Assembly (NCBI GenBank): GCA_002704345.1
Contig: PAGD01000002.1
Span: 34,603 to 57,272 of the forward strand
Length of the DNA: 22,670 nt
Source: Rhodobiaceae bacterium
Lineage (GTDB): Bacteria > Pseudomonadota > Alphaproteobacteria > MED-G09
Direction: 5' to 3'
Position 1 is the first letter of the stretch, and every line of letters begins with the position of its first letter. The translations under genes and the position numbers were made by a program. Under the pieces are notes generated by a model that saw only the letters and a program-made list of their open reading frames with translations, was not told the DNA's origin and searched no databases. Below are positions 8,481-17,062 of this stretch, in pieces.

Positions 8481-9327
8481 ACTCAAAATCTAATCCTATA
8501 TCCAAGGCAGGTGAAGAATGGGTAATCCAACCTGAGGATATTAAATCAATACCAGTCTTTGCAATTTCTGATATATTTTTTTTATTAATTTTTCCTGAAG
8601 CTTCAAGAATAATATTGTTTTTGTTTAAACTAACAGCCTTTTTTAAGTCGTTTAAGCTAAAATTATCTAAAAGTATTGCATCTGCATCTGTTGTTATAGC
8701 TTCTTTGAATTGTATAATATTATCAACTTCAATCTCAACCTTAACCATATGACCGGAATTTTTCTTTGCTTTTAAAACTGATTCTTTGATAGATCCAGAT
8801 GCAGCAATATGATTATCTTTAATCAGTATACCATCATAAAGACCAAATCTGTGATTAACTCCTCCACCATCCTTAACGGCATTTTTCTCTAAAACTCTCA
8901 AATTAGGAGTGGTTTTTCTTGTGGAGACAATTTTTACCTTTGTTTCACTAACTAACTCTACCATTTGGTTTGTTGATGTCGCTATACCTGATAGGTGACT
9001 TAGAAAATTCAATGCCGTTCTTTCCCCAGATAGAATTGAGCGAGTTTTCCCTTTTATTTTTGCAATCTTTTCACCTTTTTTTATCCTATCACCATCTTTT
9101 AGGTAAGGAGAGAATTCAAGACCTTTATCCATAATTTCAAAAGTAAGACCAGCTAAAGATAAACCAGATAAAGTCCCATCTTCTCTTGCGCTCATATAAA
9201 AGATATCATCAGATCCAACATTAATAATTGAATTACTTGTTATATCCCCATTTTGTCCAAGATCTTCATAAAGAGCATTTTTTATAATTCTTTCAAGAGA
9301 AAATTTTGTAAGAGTATTTTGAATCAT
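8479..9327 (-). CDS. nadC: Nicotinate-nucleotide pyrophosphorylase (quinolinate phosphoribosyltransferase, carboxylating)
   Basis: NadC converts quinolinate and phosphoribosyl pyrophosphate to nicotinate mononucleotide in de novo NAD synthesis. The 282-residue length is standard. The active-site signature is complete: [10 protein letters not shown], then [15 protein letters not shown] and LIKDNHIA. The start codon overlaps the nadA stop in an ATGA junction (9324-9327), so translation is very probably coupled to NadA, which makes its substrate. The usual nadB partner is not in this window. Confidence 0.96.
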   Translation of the reverse strand: MIQNTLTKFSLERIIKNALYEDLGQNGDITSNSIINVGSDDIFYMSAREDGTLSGLSLAGLTFEIMDKGLEFSPYLKDGDRIKKGEKIAKIKGKTRSILSGERTALNFLSHLSGIATSTNQMVELVSETKVKIVSTRKTTPNLRVLEKNAVKDGGGVNHRFGLYDGILIKDNHIAASGSIKESVLKAKKNSGHMVKVEIEVDNIIQFKEAITTDADAILLDNFSLNDLKKAVSLNKNNIILEASGKINKKNISEIAKTGIDLISSGWITHSSPALDIGLDFE

Positions 9328-10385
9328 AAATCAATCATTTTATTAACTGCCTGTTTCGCTTTTATAGCTATTTCAGGATCAATTATTATTTCGTGCTGTT
9401 TATTCCATAGAGATTCAAGAATATTTTCTAAATTTATTGTCTTCATGTGAGGGCATAAATTACATGGCCTTACAAAATTTACATTTGGATTTTCTACTGA
9501 AATATTATCACTCATAGAGCATTCAGTTACCATCAATACTTTCTTTGGTTGATTGATTTTAACCCAGTTTATCATTGCAGATGTTGACCCTGAAAAATCA
9601 GACTCTGCCAAGACATCTGGTGAACATTCCGGGTGAGCAATAACCTTTACACCAGGTTCATTCTCTCTAAATTCAATTATTTCCTCTGGTGTAAATTCTT
9701 CATGCACCTCGCAACGTCCTTTCCACATAATAATCTTTTTCTTTGTTTCTTTTGCTACATTCATAGCAAGAAACTCATCTGGTAAAAAAATTACTTCTTC
9801 AGAATCTAATGAATTAACTATCTCCAAAGCATTCGAGGATGTACAACAAATATCTGATTCTGCTTTTACCTCTGCAGAAGTATTTACATAGGTCACAACT
9901 GGTATATTTGGATTTTCATTTTTTATTTTTTTAACATCTTCGCCTGTTATAGACTCTGCTAAAGAGCAGCCAGCCTCCATACTTGGAATCAAAACAGTTT
10001 TATCCATATTTAGAAGCTTTGATGTCTCTGCCATAAAATGCACTCCGCACTGAAGAATTATTTCTGCATCAACATTTCCAGCTTCTTTTGCAAGCTGAAG
10101 AGAGTCGCCTCGAATATCGCTTACACAATGAAAGATTTCAGGGGTTTGATAATTGTGAGCTAGAATAACAGCATTCATATCTTTTTTAAGTGTATTTATT
10201 GCTTGAATGTAGGGAGCAAAAACAGACCATTCAATCTCAGGAATAACTCTAGAGACTTTTTTATAATCTTCTTTTGTTTTATCAAACATTTCTTTTGACC
10301 AAGAAATATTCATTTCTTTTAATATTTCCGGGCCAGATAAATATTGTTTATTATTTATTGTTTGTTTCTTCATTCTATCTTTCAT
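9324..10385 (-). CDS. nadA: Quinolinate synthase NadA
   Basis: NadA condenses iminoaspartate with dihydroxyacetone phosphate to quinolinate and needs an oxygen-sensitive 4Fe-4S cluster. The protein is 353 residues. The three cluster ligands can be placed by motif: C113 ([10 protein letters not shown]), C225 ([11 protein letters not shown]) and C311 ([10 protein letters not shown]). [10 protein letters not shown] and GSTSAM are also family hallmarks. It lies 11 bases after ygfZ and overlaps nadC by 4 bases. YgfZ supports Fe-S enzymes, so this gene order may be functional. The source of iminoaspartate is not encoded here. Confidence 0.96.
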   Translation of the reverse strand: MKDRMKKQTINNKQYLSGPEILKEMNISWSKEMFDKTKEDYKKVSRVIPEIEWSVFAPYIQAINTLKKDMNAVILAHNYQTPEIFHCVSDIRGDSLQLAKEAGNVDAEIILQCGVHFMAETSKLLNMDKTVLIPSMEAGCSLAESITGEDVKKIKNENPNIPVVTYVNTSAEVKAESDICCTSSNALEIVNSLDSEEVIFLPDEFLAMNVAKETKKKIIMWKGRCEVHEEFTPEEIIEFRENEPGVKVIAHPECSPDVLAESDFSGSTSAMINWVKINQPKKVLMVTECSMSDNISVENPNVNFVRPCNLCPHMKTINLENILESLWNKQHEIIIDPEIAIKAKQAVNKMIDL

Positions 10386-10396
10386 AAAAGTATTAT

Positions 10397-11215
10397 TTAG
10401 TTTGAGAGAAAGCTTGGAAATATAAATATTGCATTCTTATCTCTGTTTTTAGTTGTGATTTTGATTTTCTCTCTTTCGGGATTAATAATTTTTTCTATTT
10501 TGACTAAAGCCAAACCATAGTCTTCTATTTTTTTTATCACCGTTCCAATTGTTTGATCATTATAGACCAGTTCTTCATTAATAGTAAAGTTATCCTTGCT
10601 TTTGAAGCCTATTATTCTTTTTTTTACCTTTCCCTTTCTATACATTCTAGAGGTAACTTCTTGTCCTATAAAACAACCTTTTTTAAAATCTATTCCTTTT
10701 AAATGATCAAGATTTGCTTCCATGGGGAATAATTCACCTGACTTTATTTCACTTCCTACCTCTGCAACCCCAAGTTTAATTTTTTGTTTTTCATAATCAT
10801 CTTCATTAATATTGGAAAACTCATCTTTGGAATTAAGAATCTCCCTAGTGCCTATTTCATTTATTCTTGGATCAATATTATCAAGATTTTCTTTTTTATT
10901 ATTCAAATCAACAATAACAGATAAATCGTCTCTTTTATCTAATTTAACTTCAGATCTCAATCTGTATATATTTAATAACTTTATCAAGCCATCAATACTT
11001 GACTCAGCTGTATCAATTAAAAAATTATTATTCATTTTTGAAATAATAAAATCATAAAGTAATTTACCTTGCGGGGTTAAAATTGATCCGTATGATGATT
11101 TTTCTTCTATACTTTTGATGTCACATGTAACTATTCCTTGAAGGAATTGTTCGGAATCCTTTCCGCTAACTGACAATATTGAGCGGTTCGATAGTTTGAT
11201 TAAATTTTTTTTCAT
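10397..11215 (-). CDS. ygfZ: Folate-binding YgfZ/GcvT-like protein
   Basis: YgfZ is a tetrahydrofolate-binding relative of the glycine cleavage T protein. In E. coli it supports repair or maintenance of certain Fe-S enzymes such as MiaB. This version has 272 residues, with the diagnostic KGCFIGQEV motif carrying the conserved Cys181. The start of the protein ([20 protein letters not shown]) matches the folate-binding fold entry, and residues 40-50 contain [10 protein letters not shown] as in homologues. It is the first gene of the unit ygfZ-nadA-nadC-SDR. It is divergent from pyrC across 61 bases, an arrangement I associate with alphaproteobacteria. A promoter-like TATAAT lies in that gap. 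Confidence 0.92.
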   Translation of the reverse strand: MKKNLIKLSNRSILSVSGKDSEQFLQGIVTCDIKSIEEKSSYGSILTPQGKLLYDFIISKMNNNFLIDTAESSIDGLIKLLNIYRLRSEVKLDKRDDLSVIVDLNNKKENLDNIDPRINEIGTREILNSKDEFSNINEDDYEKQKIKLGVAEVGSEIKSGELFPMEANLDHLKGIDFKKGCFIGQEVTSRMYRKGKVKKRIIGFKSKDNFTINEELVYNDQTIGTVIKKIEDYGLALVKIEKIINPEREKIKITTKNRDKNAIFIFPSFLSN

Positions 11216-11248
11216 AATAATAATTATCTTTTATAATTAGAGTTATCA

Positions 11249-11277
11249 ATTATAGTAAATTAAGGTAAAAGAAACAA
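11249..11277 (-). promoter_or_regulatory. Probable promoter of the ygfZ-nadA-nadC-SDR unit
   Basis: On the minus strand a perfect -10 TATAAT (11254-11249) is preceded, with a 17-base spacer, by TTGTTT (11277-11272) as a weak -35. Transcription would begin about 27 bases before ygfZ. The -35 overlaps the first base of the divergent pyrC start codon. On the plus strand the same bases include TATAGT (11251-11256), a possible pyrC -10 with no good -35. Confidence 0.4.
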
Positions 11278-12590
11278 TGTCGTTTGATACAATCTATAAA
11301 GGGTCAAATATAGTGACCCATAATAATACTTATATATCTGATATTGCTGTAAAAGATGGTAAAATAATGACTGTAGGCGATCTTTCTAAAGAAAGTGCAA
11401 GCCAAATAATTGATATAACTGGTTACCATCTTTTGCCAGGTGTTATTGACACTCAGGTCCACTTTAGAGAGCCTGGTTTAGAGTATAAAGAAGACTTAAA
11501 TTCTGGGACCAAGGCTGCTGTTTTAGGGGGAATTACTGGTGTATTTGAAATGCCTAATACCAATCCTGCTACAACAAACGAAGAAGCTTTGAGGGAGAAA
11601 TTGAGGCTAGCCGAGGGAAGGCTGTTTTGTGACTATGCTTTTTATGCAGGCGGGACTGAAGATAATTATCTAGAGTTACCTAAATTAGAAAAAATTCCTG
11701 GCTGTTGTGGTGTAAAAGTATTTATGGGTTTAAGTGTTGGTTCTTTATTAGTCACAGATCATGATGATTTAAATAATATTGTATCGAGTATTAATAATAG
11801 AGCCTCTTTCCATTGTGAGGATCAGGACCTACTAGAAAAAAGGATAGATTTTCAAGTACAGGGAGATATAAATTCTCATGAAGTTTGGAGAAATGATGAG
11901 CAGTGTTTTAAAGCTACTCAAAGGATAGTTAATATTGCTAGAATGAATAAAAAAAATATTCATATTCTCCATGTTTCTACAAAACAAGAAATTGAATTTT
12001 TATCAAAAAATAAAGATATTGCTTCAGTTGAAATTACTCCCCAGCATTTAACTTTAAATGCTCCGGATTGTTATAATAAATTAGGTAGTTATGCTCAAAT
12101 GAACCCACCGATTAGGAATCTAAGCCATCAAAAAAAACTTTGGGAAGGAATCAATAATGGAACTGCTGATATTATTGGGTCTGATCATGCACCACACACT
12201 AGGGAGGAAAAAGATACAGAATATCCTAATTCACCTTCTGGAATGCCTGGGGTTCAAACACTTGTCCCAGTAATGTTAAACCATGTAAATAATGGAAAAT
12301 TATCACTGGAGAGATTTGTGGAGCTTACCAGTTATAATCCATCCGAATTATTTAAAATAAAAGAAAAAGGTAAAATAGAAGTTGGATTTGATGCAGACTT
12401 TACTATCGTGGATATGAATAAAGAAAGAGTTATTACCAATGATTGGATCGTTAGCAAATGTGGTTGGACACCCTATGACGGAATGAGCATTAAGGGTTGG
12501 CCTATAATGACTGTTATAAGAGGTAATACTGTTATGCAAAACGATGAAATCTCAGACCCACTTGGCAAACCAATAAACTTTATTAGATAA
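11277..12590 (+). CDS. pyrC: Dihydroorotase
   Basis: Dihydroorotase cyclises carbamoyl aspartate to dihydroorotate in pyrimidine synthesis. The 437-residue protein is an amidohydrolase of the class I type. Recognisable metal and active-site positions are H62 in TQVHFREPG, the lysine K147 in VKVFMG (candidate carboxylated lysine), H179 in FHCED, H232 in ILHVS and D303 in GSDHAPHT. The first histidine of the usual HxH pair is Gln60, a variant I believe is known in one bacterial branch, so the protein is probably active. AAGG lies about 11 bases before the ATG. The acuI gene follows after 12 bases and is probably co-transcribed. Confidence 0.94.
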   Translation: MSFDTIYKGSNIVTHNNTYISDIAVKDGKIMTVGDLSKESASQIIDITGYHLLPGVIDTQVHFREPGLEYKEDLNSGTKAAVLGGITGVFEMPNTNPATTNEEALREKLRLAEGRLFCDYAFYAGGTEDNYLELPKLEKIPGCCGVKVFMGLSVGSLLVTDHDDLNNIVSSINNRASFHCEDQDLLEKRIDFQVQGDINSHEVWRNDEQCFKATQRIVNIARMNKKNIHILHVSTKQEIEFLSKNKDIASVEITPQHLTLNAPDCYNKLGSYAQMNPPIRNLSHQKKLWEGINNGTADIIGSDHAPHTREEKDTEYPNSPSGMPGVQTLVPVMLNHVNNGKLSLERFVELTSYNPSELFKIKEKGKIEVGFDADFTIVDMNKERVITNDWIVSKCGWTPYDGMSIKGWPIMTVIRGNTVMQNDEISDPLGKPINFIR

Positions 12591-12602
12591 AAAAGGAGTA
12601 TT

Positions 12603-13595
12603 ATGACTGATTTATTTCGAGCATTAAAGATTGAAAAAGAAAATGATAAGCAAACAGTTAATTTAGTGGAAATTTCTGAGAATGAGTTAATGGAGGGAAA
12701 TGTTGTAGTAGATGTAACTCACTCAACTTTAAATTATAAGGATGGTCTAGCAATGACAGGATCATCTCCTATTGTAAGAAGTTTTCCAATGATACCTGGT
12801 ATAGATTTTAGCGGAAATGTAAGATCATCTGAAGATCCTAATTTTTCTCATGGCGATAGGGTTGTTTTAAATGGATTTGGATTATCAGAAAGCCATTTTG
12901 GTGGTTATTCTGAAAGGGCAAGAGTCAACTCAGAGCATTTAATTAAACTTCCTGAGAATATCTCTAACAGACAAGCTATGGAAATTGGAACGGCAGGTTA
13001 TACAGCTATGTTATGTGTTTTAGGTCTTGAGGATTCTAATATTAAACCAGGAGATGGAGATATTCTTGTGACAGGTGCGTCTGGAGGTGTAGGCTCGGTT
13101 GCTATTTCGTTACTATCAACTTTGGGTTATTCAGTTATAGCTTCAACAGGTCGTTTATCGGAAGCAGAATATTTGAAGGAATTAGGAGCTAATTCAGTGA
13201 TAGATAGAGGTGAATTATCTGAAGCATCAAGACCTCTTGGAAAAGAGAGGTGGATAGGAGCAATTGACTCAGTTGGAAGTCAAACTCTTGTAAATGTTTT
13301 AGCTCAGACTAAATATGGTGGAGCGGTTTCAGCTTGTGGGCTTGCTCAAGGAATGGATTTACCTGCTACTGTATTACCTTTTATATTGAGAGGAGTTTCA
13401 TTAGTTGGAATTGACTCAGTTATGGCGCCAATGGATAAACGACTAAAAGCTTGGCAGAGGTTAAGTAAAGATCTTGATATGGAAAAACTGGGTAAAATGG
13501 TTATCGAAACTACACTTGATGAAATTATAAATTTTGGTCAATCTATCATTGATGGTCAAGTAAGGGGCAGGGTTGTAGTTAATATTAGTGAATAA
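12603..13595 (+). CDS. acuI: Acrylyl-CoA reductase AcuI/YhdH-family NADPH oxidoreductase
   Basis: AcuI reduces acrylyl-CoA to propionyl-CoA with NADPH, detoxifying acrylate from DMSP cleavage and serving 3-hydroxypropionate assimilation. The 330-residue medium-chain dehydrogenase/reductase follows the E. coli YhdH pattern closely. It has LNYKDGLAMTG at 43-53, FPMIPGIDFSG at 61-71, the cofactor loop TGASGGVGS at 157-165, and the C-terminal MPFILRGVSL-like block with GIDSV. It lacks the structural zinc cysteine cluster seen in alcohol dehydrogenases. AAAGGAG lies just upstream of the ATG, and the gene trails pyrC by 12 bases. Its stop codon abuts that of the convergent DAHP synthase. Family assignment is firm; the in vivo substrate is inferred. 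Confidence 0.88.
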   Translation: MTDLFRALKIEKENDKQTVNLVEISENELMEGNVVVDVTHSTLNYKDGLAMTGSSPIVRSFPMIPGIDFSGNVRSSEDPNFSHGDRVVLNGFGLSESHFGGYSERARVNSEHLIKLPENISNRQAMEIGTAGYTAMLCVLGLEDSNIKPGDGDILVTGASGGVGSVAISLLSTLGYSVIASTGRLSEAEYLKELGANSVIDRGELSEASRPLGKERWIGAIDSVGSQTLVNVLAQTKYGGAVSACGLAQGMDLPATVLPFILRGVSLVGIDSVMAPMDKRLKAWQRLSKDLDMEKLGKMVIETTLDEIINFGQSIIDGQVRGRVVVNISE

Positions 13596-14948
13596 TTAAG
13601 ACCTTATTTCTTTCAATCTTTCTGAAATTAAGAATGCTAAGTCTAATGATTGATTTGCATTCAGTCTTGGGTCACAGTGTGTATGGTATCGGTCTGATAA
13701 ATCCTCTTCAGAAATTTTTTGAGTTCCACCAGTACATTCTGTTACATTTTGACCAGTCATTTCGATATGTATACCACCGGCATAAGTACCCTCAGAATTA
13801 TGAATATCAATAAAATCTTTTACTTCATTAATTATCTTTTCTAACGGTCTTGTTTTGTAACCATTTGAAGAAGTAATTGTATTTCCATGCATTGGATCAC
13901 AAGACCATACAACATTCCTACCTTCGGATTTAACTAATTTGATAAGATTTGGAAGATGTTCTTCAACATTATTTTCTCCAAATCTTGTTATTAAGGTTAG
14001 CCTACCTTCTTCATTATCTGGATTAATAATATCTATTAATTTAATTAATTCTTCAGCGCTTAATGAGGGACCGCATTTTAGGCCAATAGGATTCTTTACT
14101 CCTCTAACAAATTCAATATGCGCTCCATCTAGTTGTCGAGTTCTATCTCCAATCCAAAGCATGTGGGCTGAAGTATCGTACCATTCATCTGAAGTTGAAT
14201 CTAATCTAGTTAAGGACTCTTCATAACCTAATAATAATGACTCATGGCTAGTATAAAAATCTACAGACCTTAATTTAGCTGTAGTTGTTGAGTTAATTCC
14301 TACGGCATTCATAAAATCAAGTGATTCAGAAATTCTTTCAGCAAGCGCTTCGTATTGCGCACCTTGCTTGCTTTCTTTTACAAAATCTAAATTCCATTGG
14401 TGAACATGATCAAGATTGGCATAACCGCCTTGAGCAAATGCTCTTAGAAGATTTAAAGTTGAGGCAGCTTGCCTATATGCCATTATTTGACGTTCAGGAT
14501 CAGGATTTCTTACAGCCGCATCAAATTCTATATTATTTATAATATCACCACGGTAGCTTGGTAGTTCTATATCGCCTTTTTTTTCAATTGATGAAGATCT
14601 CGGTTTAGCAAATTGTCCGGCCATTCTTCCGACCTTAACAACAGGTCTTCCGGCTCCAAAAGTCAATACAATAGCCATTTGAAGAATTACTCGAAAAGTA
14701 TCACGTATATTGTCTGGAAGATGTTCGGCAAAACTTTCAGCACAATCTCCTCCTTGAAGAAGAAAAGCCTCTCCACGGCAAACTCTTGCAAGATCCTCTT
14801 TTAGATTTCTTGCTTCACCTGCAAACACCAAAGGTGGATATGAAGACAATCGAGTTTCGACTTCGTTTACAAGTTCTTGATCATCATAATCAGGAACTTG
14901 AACAATAGGTTTTGTTCTCCAGCTATCTTTTGTCCAATTTTGAGTCAC
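13596..14948 (-). CDS. 3-deoxy-7-phosphoheptulonate synthase, class II (plant type)
   Basis: DAHP synthase joins phosphoenolpyruvate and erythrose 4-phosphate, the first step of the shikimate pathway. This is the class II form of about 450 residues. Family motifs in order are [20 protein letters not shown] with metal-binding C69, [35 protein letters not shown] with its histidine, [18 protein letters not shown] with its glutamate, and CDPRLN. The in-frame ATG at 14960 would add four residues. I prefer GTG at 14948 because GGAG stands 6 bases before it, and the resulting [11 protein letters not shown] matches the usual family start. The gene appears to stand alone, divergent from the CoA-transferase and convergent with acuI. 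Confidence 0.95.
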   Translation of the reverse strand: MTQNWTKDSWRTKPIVQVPDYDDQELVNEVETRLSSYPPLVFAGEARNLKEDLARVCRGEAFLLQGGDCAESFAEHLPDNIRDTFRVILQMAIVLTFGAGRPVVKVGRMAGQFAKPRSSSIEKKGDIELPSYRGDIINNIEFDAAVRNPDPERQIMAYRQAASTLNLLRAFAQGGYANLDHVHQWNLDFVKESKQGAQYEALAERISESLDFMNAVGINSTTTAKLRSVDFYTSHESLLLGYEESLTRLDSTSDEWYDTSAHMLWIGDRTRQLDGAHIEFVRGVKNPIGLKCGPSLSAEELIKLIDIINPDNEEGRLTLITRFGENNVEEHLPNLIKLVKSEGRNVVWSCDPMHGNTITSSNGYKTRPLEKIINEVKDFIDIHNSEGTYAGGIHIEMTGQNVTECTGGTQKISEEDLSDRYHTHCDPRLNANQSLDLAFLISERLKEIRS

Positions 14949-14954
14949 TTCAAT

Positions 14955-14958
14955 CTCC
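14955..14958 (-). promoter_or_regulatory. Shine-Dalgarno supporting a GTG start for DAHP synthase
   Basis: GGAG, partly formed by an upstream ATG codon at 14960, lies 6 bases before GTG at 14948. The upstream ATG itself has no purine-rich site at a suitable distance. Confidence 0.6.
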
Positions 14959-15049
14959 ATAATCTAGGAAAATCTATATAAATCATAAATGTATACATTA
15001 ATAGTTTTTTATGAATTATTTATTATATTGATAAAAGCGAGAAAAAATA

Positions 15050-16240
15050 ATGAAACCTCTTAAAGGTAAGAGAGTATTAGATCTCACTAATGTTTTGGCA
15101 GGACCTTTTTGCACTTATCAGTTAGCTAACCTAGGGGCAGAGGTACTTAAAGTCGAGACACCTGTTAAGGGAGATCTTGCTCGAAACCTTGGTGCTGATC
15201 CTGATTTAAATTCTAAAGGAATGGGGATTAGTTTTTTAGCACAGAATTCAGGAAAAAAGTCTATTACACTTAATCTTAAATCTACAAAAGGTAAGATCCT
15301 TTTTAGGAAGCTTGTTAACGAATATGATGCTGTGGTTGAGAATTTTCGTCCAGGTGTTATGGATCGTTTAGGTTTAAGTTATGATTCATTGAAGAAAGAT
15401 AATATCAATCTTATCTATTGTGCAATTACAGGATTTGGACAGGATGGACCTCTTTCCCAAAACCCCGCATATGATCAAATTATTCAAGGCCTATCTGGTG
15501 TAATGACAATTACTGGAGATGCTAGAAATAATCCCTACCGTGTAGGTTATCCTATTTCTGATACAATTGGAGGGCTAACAGCAGCCATGGCAATATCAGC
15601 AGCTCTTAATAACCCAAAAGGAGGAAGTTTTATTGATGTTTCAATGTTAGAAGCAACTTTAGTTACTATGGGTTGGGTTATATCAAATTATCTTATGGGT
15701 GGAGTTATTCCCAAGGCACAAGGTAATGAGAATTTTACTAGTTCACCATCAGGTTCTTTTCAAGCAAAGGACGGACTTTTAAATATAGCAGCAAATAAAG
15801 ATGAACAATGGGAGTTACTGGCAAATCACCTTGGCAGAAGAGATTTAATTGAAAATCCTGATTTTTCAAATAGAGAGGTACGTAAAAAAAATCGTCTTAG
15901 GTTAAAAGCTGAACTTGAAACTATTTTAACTACAAAACTTGTCAAGGAATGGGTTGATGAGTTAAATGAAATAAGCGTTCCTGCTGGTCCAGTATTAAGC
16001 ATACCCGAAATCCTAAGGCACTCACAAATAACTGAAAGAGGATTACTAGAAACTTTGAAAAATATCCCTGGGTTAGAAAAAAATATTGATATTTTAAAAA
16101 CAGCAGTTTTATTTGATGGGGGTCGTGATCAGGTTGATAGCAATCCACCTTTGTTAGGCGAGGATAATATATCAGTATATTCTAACTTAGGACTTAATTA
16201 TGAGGAAATTAAAGAATTAAAAAAGGAGGGGGTAATATGA
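15050..16240 (+). CDS. Class III CoA-transferase (CaiB/BaiF family)
   Basis: Family III CoA-transferases move CoA between acyl-CoAs and free acids through an aspartyl anhydride intermediate. The 396-residue length is typical. It begins with the family pattern LKGKRVLDLTNVLAGPFCT, has GAEVLKVETP near 29-38, VVENFRPGVMDRLGL at 95-109 and the candidate catalytic Asp171 in YPISDTIGG. The substrates cannot be read from sequence. The stop codon overlaps the start of the citryl-CoA-lyase-like gene in ATGA, which implies a shared pathway. One inferred scheme is that this enzyme activates citrate or a related acid that the neighbour then cleaves, or takes CoA off the product of the reverse condensation. 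The upstream 101 bases are shared with the divergent DAHP synthase. The ribosome binding site is weak (GCGAGA). Confidence 0.9.
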   Translation: MKPLKGKRVLDLTNVLAGPFCTYQLANLGAEVLKVETPVKGDLARNLGADPDLNSKGMGISFLAQNSGKKSITLNLKSTKGKILFRKLVNEYDAVVENFRPGVMDRLGLSYDSLKKDNINLIYCAITGFGQDGPLSQNPAYDQIIQGLSGVMTITGDARNNPYRVGYPISDTIGGLTAAMAISAALNNPKGGSFIDVSMLEATLVTMGWVISNYLMGGVIPKAQGNENFTSSPSGSFQAKDGLLNIAANKDEQWELLANHLGRRDLIENPDFSNREVRKKNRLRLKAELETILTTKLVKEWVDELNEISVPAGPVLSIPEILRHSQITERGLLETLKNIPGLEKNIDILKTAVLFDGGRDQVDSNPPLLGEDNISVYSNLGLNYEEIKELKKEGVI

Positions 16241-17001
16241 GCGATATATCTGATTGGTGGAGTACAGAAATTATTGAAATGGAACCAGGTTCTATTTCCT
16301 TAAGAGGAATTCCAATTAAAAATCTAATAGGTAAAAAAAATTTTTCTGAAATGATATGGTTTATGACCACAGGTAAAGAGATTAATAAAAAAAAATTACA
16401 CCTATTTGAGGCCGCTTTAGTTGCGGCTGTCGACCATGGACCTCAAGCGCCATCAATAGCGGCCGCAAGGATGTCAGCGACATGCGGTGTTAGTATAAAT
16501 AATTCTTTAGCAACAGGTATTAATATGCTTGGAGATATTCATGGAGGAGCTGGGCAACAAGCTCTTGAGTTATATTTTCAAATAGAGAATCAAGGAATTG
16601 AGAATATTAGAAATATTCTGTTAGAAAATAAGAGTCTTAATAATGGTTTTGTACCGGGTTTTGGACATAGATTTCATAAGACAGGTGATCCAAGGACACC
16701 TAGGCTTTTAGATTTAGTTGATAATGCGGTAAAGGATGGTGAGATTAGTGGAAAATTTGTTAAAATAGGGCGTCAAATTGAAAAAGATCTCAGTAATAAA
16801 AAAGTTATTCCTATGAATATAGATGGTGCAACAGCGGTTATATATGCTGAATTAGGGTGTCCACCTCCACTTGCTCGCGGATTATTTTGTTTGTCTCGTT
16901 CAGTTGGAATACTAGCCCATACCTGGGAGCAGATGCAGAAAAATGAGAGAATTAAAGGTCCTACACCGCCGAATTATAAATGGAGCTATAAAGGTAAATA
17001 A
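16237..17001 (+). CDS. Citryl-CoA lyase-like protein (short citrate synthase superfamily)
   Basis: This 254-residue protein belongs to the citrate synthase/citryl-CoA lyase superfamily but is far shorter than a citrate synthase (about 370-430), matching the small catalytic part also found in stand-alone citryl-CoA lyase and at the C-terminus of ATP citrate lyase. Conserved positions are H67 (VDHGPQAPS), H102 (DIHGGAG), H144 (GFGHRFHK, followed by DPR) and D196 (NIDGATA). The two histidines at 102 and 144 and the aspartate align with the citrate synthase catalytic triad. Likely chemistry is cleavage or formation of a citryl-CoA-like thioester. GGAGGGGG lies shortly before the ATG, which overlaps the CoA-transferase stop. 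The true substrate may be another 3-hydroxyacyl-CoA diacid. Confidence 0.8.
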   Translation: MSDISDWWSTEIIEMEPGSISLRGIPIKNLIGKKNFSEMIWFMTTGKEINKKKLHLFEAALVAAVDHGPQAPSIAAARMSATCGVSINNSLATGINMLGDIHGGAGQQALELYFQIENQGIENIRNILLENKSLNNGFVPGFGHRFHKTGDPRTPRLLDLVDNAVKDGEISGKFVKIGRQIEKDLSNKKVIPMNIDGATAVIYAELGCPPPLARGLFCLSRSVGILAHTWEQMQKNERIKGPTPPNYKWSYKGK

Positions 17002-17010
17002 TTAATTAAT

Positions 17011-17048
17011 AAAAAAGGCTCTCAGTAGTCTTTTGGTTAATGAGAGCC
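17011..17048 (-). terminator. Rho-independent terminator after the acyl-CoA dehydrogenase gene
   Basis: A perfect 8-base stem, GGCTCTCA (17017-17024) with TGAGAGCC (17041-17048), encloses a 16-base loop. Read on the minus strand it is followed by six T residues, the classical terminator form for the gene ending at 17063. On the plus strand the downstream sequence is only moderately T-rich, so it may also stop the citryl-CoA-lyase-like transcript, less efficiently. It is the clearest terminator in the window. Confidence 0.88.
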
Positions 17049-17062
17049 TAAATGTTTATATT

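Noticed and set aside
16237..17001. Full citrate synthase
   Set aside because: At 254 residues it is too short and lacks the N-terminal helical part. The short citryl-CoA lyase-like form fits better.
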